The notes under the pieces: generated by a model
Seen by the model: only the letters and a program-made list of their open reading frames with translations
What the model was told of the DNA's origin: nothing
Database searches by the model: none
Shown here: piece by piece, positions 61,720-64,000 of the stretch
Numbering within the stretch: the first letter of the stretch is position 1
Layout: each line of letters begins with the position of its first letter
From: Allomuricauda sp.
GTDB lineage: Bacteria; Bacteroidota; Bacteroidia; Flavobacteriales; Flavobacteriaceae
Length of the DNA stretch: 64,000 nucleotides
Direction of reading: 5' to 3'
Assembly (NCBI RefSeq): GCF_028280385.1
Contig: NZ_JANQLX010000009.1
Location: 248,001 to 312,000, forward strand
Position numbers and translations under genes: made by a program

Positions 61720-63336
61720 ATGCTTTATGTATTGTACATGTCTACAGATGAGGACATCTTAGACGTAACGCTCAACAAGAAATGGGGAAAACCTGACCAC
61801 ACCTATTATTGGGATCAAATTAAAGGTACCAAACTTGGTATGGATAGTGGGAGTACCGTCATTGTAATTGCCCATGGAAATGGGAAAGAAATAGGGAATG
61901 AAGAACCTGGTGAAATTGATATTGATGCCGCCATGTTCCTCTATCTCATCCAAAAAAATATGAAGCCCAACCAGACCCCGGGCAACATCTACATTTCTGC
62001 CTGCGCAGAGGGCATCGCCGAATTTGCTGCGGATGTGCGCTTACATGCAGAGGCCAACAAAATTTGGGCCAACACCAAAATCTACGGTCACAGTGATCCC
62101 GTTGCCGGCCCCGTACCTCCGCCAAATGACATGGCTTGGCACGAAATTTTTGGCGATGAATTCAGTATTCCTGAGGTTGCCAGCTTTGCAAACACCCGTA
62201 CAGAGGGCAGTCAACAGGACGCCCAACCGGACCCACCCATACCTAAAAAGTGGCCCGCTACATCATTGACTTCCCCTTCATCTGCCACTGAAAAGTACAA
62301 CCAGCCTACCGTAAAACACTATGTGTTCAATGAGACCGGGAACATTATGATCGCGTCCACTGAACCGATCACTTCGGACATAGACCCCAATGCAAAGGCG
62401 CTTTTTGAAGAAGTAGCGGTGTTTTTTGCAGCGCTCACCAAGGCCATAACAAGCACCAAACGACCAGGTGCCACAGCCCCCTATAAACCCACCGATTATT
62501 ATACCATCTATGACTATGTGCCCTTGGAAAACATCGTCAATAGAAGCGGATTGTTCGTCAATGTGCATCGCGAGGACCTTACCTATTCCCTGACCAGTAC
62601 AACGGTCAGCATTAATCTACAATTTGTGGAAGCCCTGTTGGGTGTTGCACTTACCGATGGCGTAGGTGCCGAAGCCCTTATGAACACATTGAAAGCAATG
62701 GGAAAACAAGCAACTTTTTCCTATAACCGTACTAAAAAGACGCAAAAAATCGGCAACATTCTTTTTGTATGCGAGTATTTGCTCGGGATGCCCATTGTAA
62801 GTGTACTTTACTTTTACCTGGATGAAGAAGACACCCATACCGTGGTCAAATTTTCTCCATGCTTTACCGCTGTCCATGACGATAAAAGCATGACGGTCCA
62901 TAAAGACACCTTTCTCTTTGTGGTCCCCAGCTGGATACGTAAATATGCCGGGGATTTAAGCTCCATCGCAAATGATGTGGAATACAAAAAACTTGTAAAT
63001 GAGCTCGAGTCCTTTATTTCCACCATGCCCATCATCTTAAATGTGGTAAGTGATGCCCATAATGAATTCCAAGCTGGAAAAAATTACACCTTGACAGGCG
63101 TCAACTTTGGCAAGGAACCTGGCAAACTGTACATCAACAATGTTGAACAATCCATTCAGCCAGGGTCAGGACATGGCGCAGCACCACTTTGGAACGACCA
63201 AGAAATTGGATTTGTGGCCACCCTTGGTGCCGATCATCTGCCCATAACAGGTCAAATTACCGTAGAGACCAAAGCGGACAATCCGTTGGTAGGCATCAGC
63301 GTGGAGGAATATACCATTAAACCCGCATCGCATTAA
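61720..63336 (+). CDS. Caspase-like (clan CD) protein with TIG-like C-terminus, 538 aa
   Basis: No close family is recognised. The N-terminal ~160 residues show the clan CD pattern: hydrophobic strand then His-Gly (STVIVIAHGNGKE, His52-Gly53) and, 41 residues later, strand plus Ala-Cys (NIYISACAEGIAEFA, Ala94-Cys95), as in caspases, gingipains, C80 and CHAT proteases. A Pro-rich linker (about 165-185: QQDAQPDPPIPKKWP) precedes a middle domain of about 240 residues, a possible alpha/beta structure. The C-terminal ~90 residues (NEFQAGKNYTLTGVNFGKEPGKLYINNVE) look like an IPT/TIG beta-sandwich. There is no signal peptide. A DUF1906-type gene follows on the same strand. Confidence 0.6.
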   Translation: MLYVLYMSTDEDILDVTLNKKWGKPDHTYYWDQIKGTKLGMDSGSTVIVIAHGNGKEIGNEEPGEIDIDAAMFLYLIQKNMKPNQTPGNIYISACAEGIAEFAADVRLHAEANKIWANTKIYGHSDPVAGPVPPPNDMAWHEIFGDEFSIPEVASFANTRTEGSQQDAQPDPPIPKKWPATSLTSPSSATEKYNQPTVKHYVFNETGNIMIASTEPITSDIDPNAKALFEEVAVFFAALTKAITSTKRPGATAPYKPTDYYTIYDYVPLENIVNRSGLFVNVHREDLTYSLTSTTVSINLQFVEALLGVALTDGVGAEALMNTLKAMGKQATFSYNRTKKTQKIGNILFVCEYLLGMPIVSVLYFYLDEEDTHTVVKFSPCFTAVHDDKSMTVHKDTFLFVVPSWIRKYAGDLSSIANDVEYKKLVNELESFISTMPIILNVVSDAHNEFQAGKNYTLTGVNFGKEPGKLYINNVEQSIQPGSGHGAAPLWNDQEIGFVATLGADHLPITGQITVETKADNPLVGISVEEYTIKPASH

Positions 63337-63364
63337 TACTACACCATCATAAAAATCCATATCA

Positions 63365-64000
63365 GTGGACAACTTTGTAATCATAGACACAGCACAGGAC
63401 ACTTCTGGCCAGTTAGACTGCCTGAAGAAAGTAGGAATCCAGACGGTAATACGGTATTACGACCATGGTAATTCGCCCATACATCCAAGCAAAAGACTGG
63501 AGTTGGGGGAGGCACAGGCACTTTCCAAAAATGGCTTTCAAATTGTGGTGGTCTACCAAACGGTCCAAAACAAAAAATCGGATTTTAGTCGAAATAAGGG
63601 ATTGGAGGCTGGTCAAACTGCATTGCTCTGGGCCAAGGAAACCATCGGCCAACCCAGTGGATCAGCCATTTATTTTGCAGTGGATTACGATGCCCCACCG
63701 ATTGATTTGGAAAACAATGTGATTCCATATTTTGAAGGTGTGCAACAAGTCCTGCAACAGGAGTACACTGTTGGTGCCTATGGTTCTGGACTGGTTACGA
63801 ATACATTAAAGGAAAGAGGACTTTGTTCATATCGATGGCTATCAGAGTCCTCTTCTTACTATGGTACCAGAAAGGCCCAAGAATCCGGCAATTATGAACT
63901 ACAACAAATCTATGTCCCAAATGCGCGCCTCTGCACTTTGGACGTGGATTTTGATTCCCAAAATCCGGCGGTAACAGACATTGGTGCCTTCACATTAAAA
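63365..64000 (+). CDS. DUF1906 (Rv2525c-like) glycoside-hydrolase-like protein, 3' end outside window
   Basis: The frame is open from GTG 63365 to the window end (212 codons, no stop). The product starts VDNFVIIDTAQDTSGQLDCL. It then shows the TIM-barrel pattern of DUF1906/GH25-like domains: a first-strand Asp, VIRYYDHG, FQIVVVYQTV, then AIYFAVDYDAPP with the paired acidic residues, YTVGAYGSG, and LCTLDVDFDSQN. Rv2525c-type proteins are secreted cell-wall-related proteins in actinobacteria, but catalysis is unproven. No signal peptide is visible here. Twenty-eight bases separate it from the caspase-like gene, so the two are probably co-transcribed. The ATA/TCA before GTG offer no better start. 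Confidence 0.78.
   Translation, partial: MDNFVIIDTAQDTSGQLDCLKKVGIQTVIRYYDHGNSPIHPSKRLELGEAQALSKNGFQIVVVYQTVQNKKSDFSRNKGLEAGQTALLWAKETIGQPSGSAIYFAVDYDAPPIDLENNVIPYFEGVQQVLQQEYTVGAYGSGLVTNTLKERGLCSYRWLSESSSYYGTRKAQESGNYELQQIYVPNARLCTLDVDFDSQNPAVTDIGAFTLK

Noticed and set aside
55960..64000. Known defence system (CBASS, Gabija, type III CRISPR or similar)
   Set aside because: No cyclase, nucleotide-binding sensor, STAND NTPase, nuclease or Cas gene is visible in the window, so no named system can be assigned.
1..64000. CRISPR arrays, rRNA, tRNA or transposase genes
   Set aside because: No regularly spaced direct repeats, no rRNA segments, no cloverleaf other than the tmRNA, and no transposase or integrase motifs were seen on either strand.

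Overview
The window is about 64 kb of a chromosome from a marine-type member of the Flavobacteriaceae (phylum Bacteroidota). The genus is not provable from sequence alone; the gene set resembles Muricauda/Allomuricauda relatives. Evidence for the phylum: a single fused SecDF, many TonB-receptor-type barrels and OmpA proteins, LytS/LytR signalling, KdsA (so an LPS outer membrane), a tmRNA tag reading GENNYALAA, and several promoters of the Bacteroidota form TTG-N19/20-TAnnTTTG. The base composition is moderate, with no global shift. Clear local departures are the AT-rich CHAP gene near 6.5-7.1 kb and the non-coding stretch at 52.4-53.0 kb.

Layout. 0-6.5 kb: a co-directional run of folE (cut by the window edge), cysS, yidD, lgt, a DUF192 lipoprotein, two GNAT acetyltransferases, a two-half ABC ATPase and a DinB protein. 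6.5-8.3 kb: an AT-rich CHAP amidase followed by an attC-like hairpin, then a TfoX-like and a HEAT-repeat protein. 8.3-17 kb: secDF, mdh, a small lipoprotein, a DUF6588-type barrel and a large secreted alpha/beta hydrolase. 17-28.3 kb: gyrB, a membrane AraC regulator, a PagL-like lipid A deacylase, asnB, a DUF2911 protein, a YtcJ-type amidohydrolase and two paralogous OmpA proteins. 28.4-37.5 kb: a plug-less barrel and a 1005-residue TPR protein, ftsE, polyphosphate glucokinase, a GIY-YIG gene framed by hairpin repeats, and typA.

37.5-43 kb: an envelope module in which two paralogous outer-membrane proteins flank a TonB-receptor-like protein and a LytS/LytR pair. One of the two paralogues is broken by a single in-frame TAA. 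43-47 kb: kdsA, a DUF1801 protein, and a small regulon (membrane protein, winged-helix regulator, Coq4-like protein, CreD) whose two transcription units share an identical ACTTTG-N5-CAAAGT operator. 47-51 kb: an S9 peptidase and a lysine-forming saccharopine/alanine dehydrogenase-type enzyme. 51.1-52.4 kb: the tmRNA gene, with a GIY-YIG gene lodged at its 3' end between two ~140-bp direct repeats.

53-64 kb is the most accessory-looking part. A LysR regulator is divergent from a beta-lactamase-fold lipoprotein and a DinB lipoprotein. Next comes a cluster of unusual enzymes: an amidohydrolase split by membrane segments, an MBL-fold hydrolase and an HExxH metallopeptidase on the minus strand. 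Divergent from these are a protein with a caspase-like (clan CD) His-Gly/Ala-Cys signature plus a TIG-like C-terminus, and a DUF1906-type glycoside-hydrolase-like protein that runs off the window. This last cluster and the tmRNA/GIY-YIG element are the best candidates for undescribed biology. No rRNA, tRNA, CRISPR array or recognisable transposase was found.
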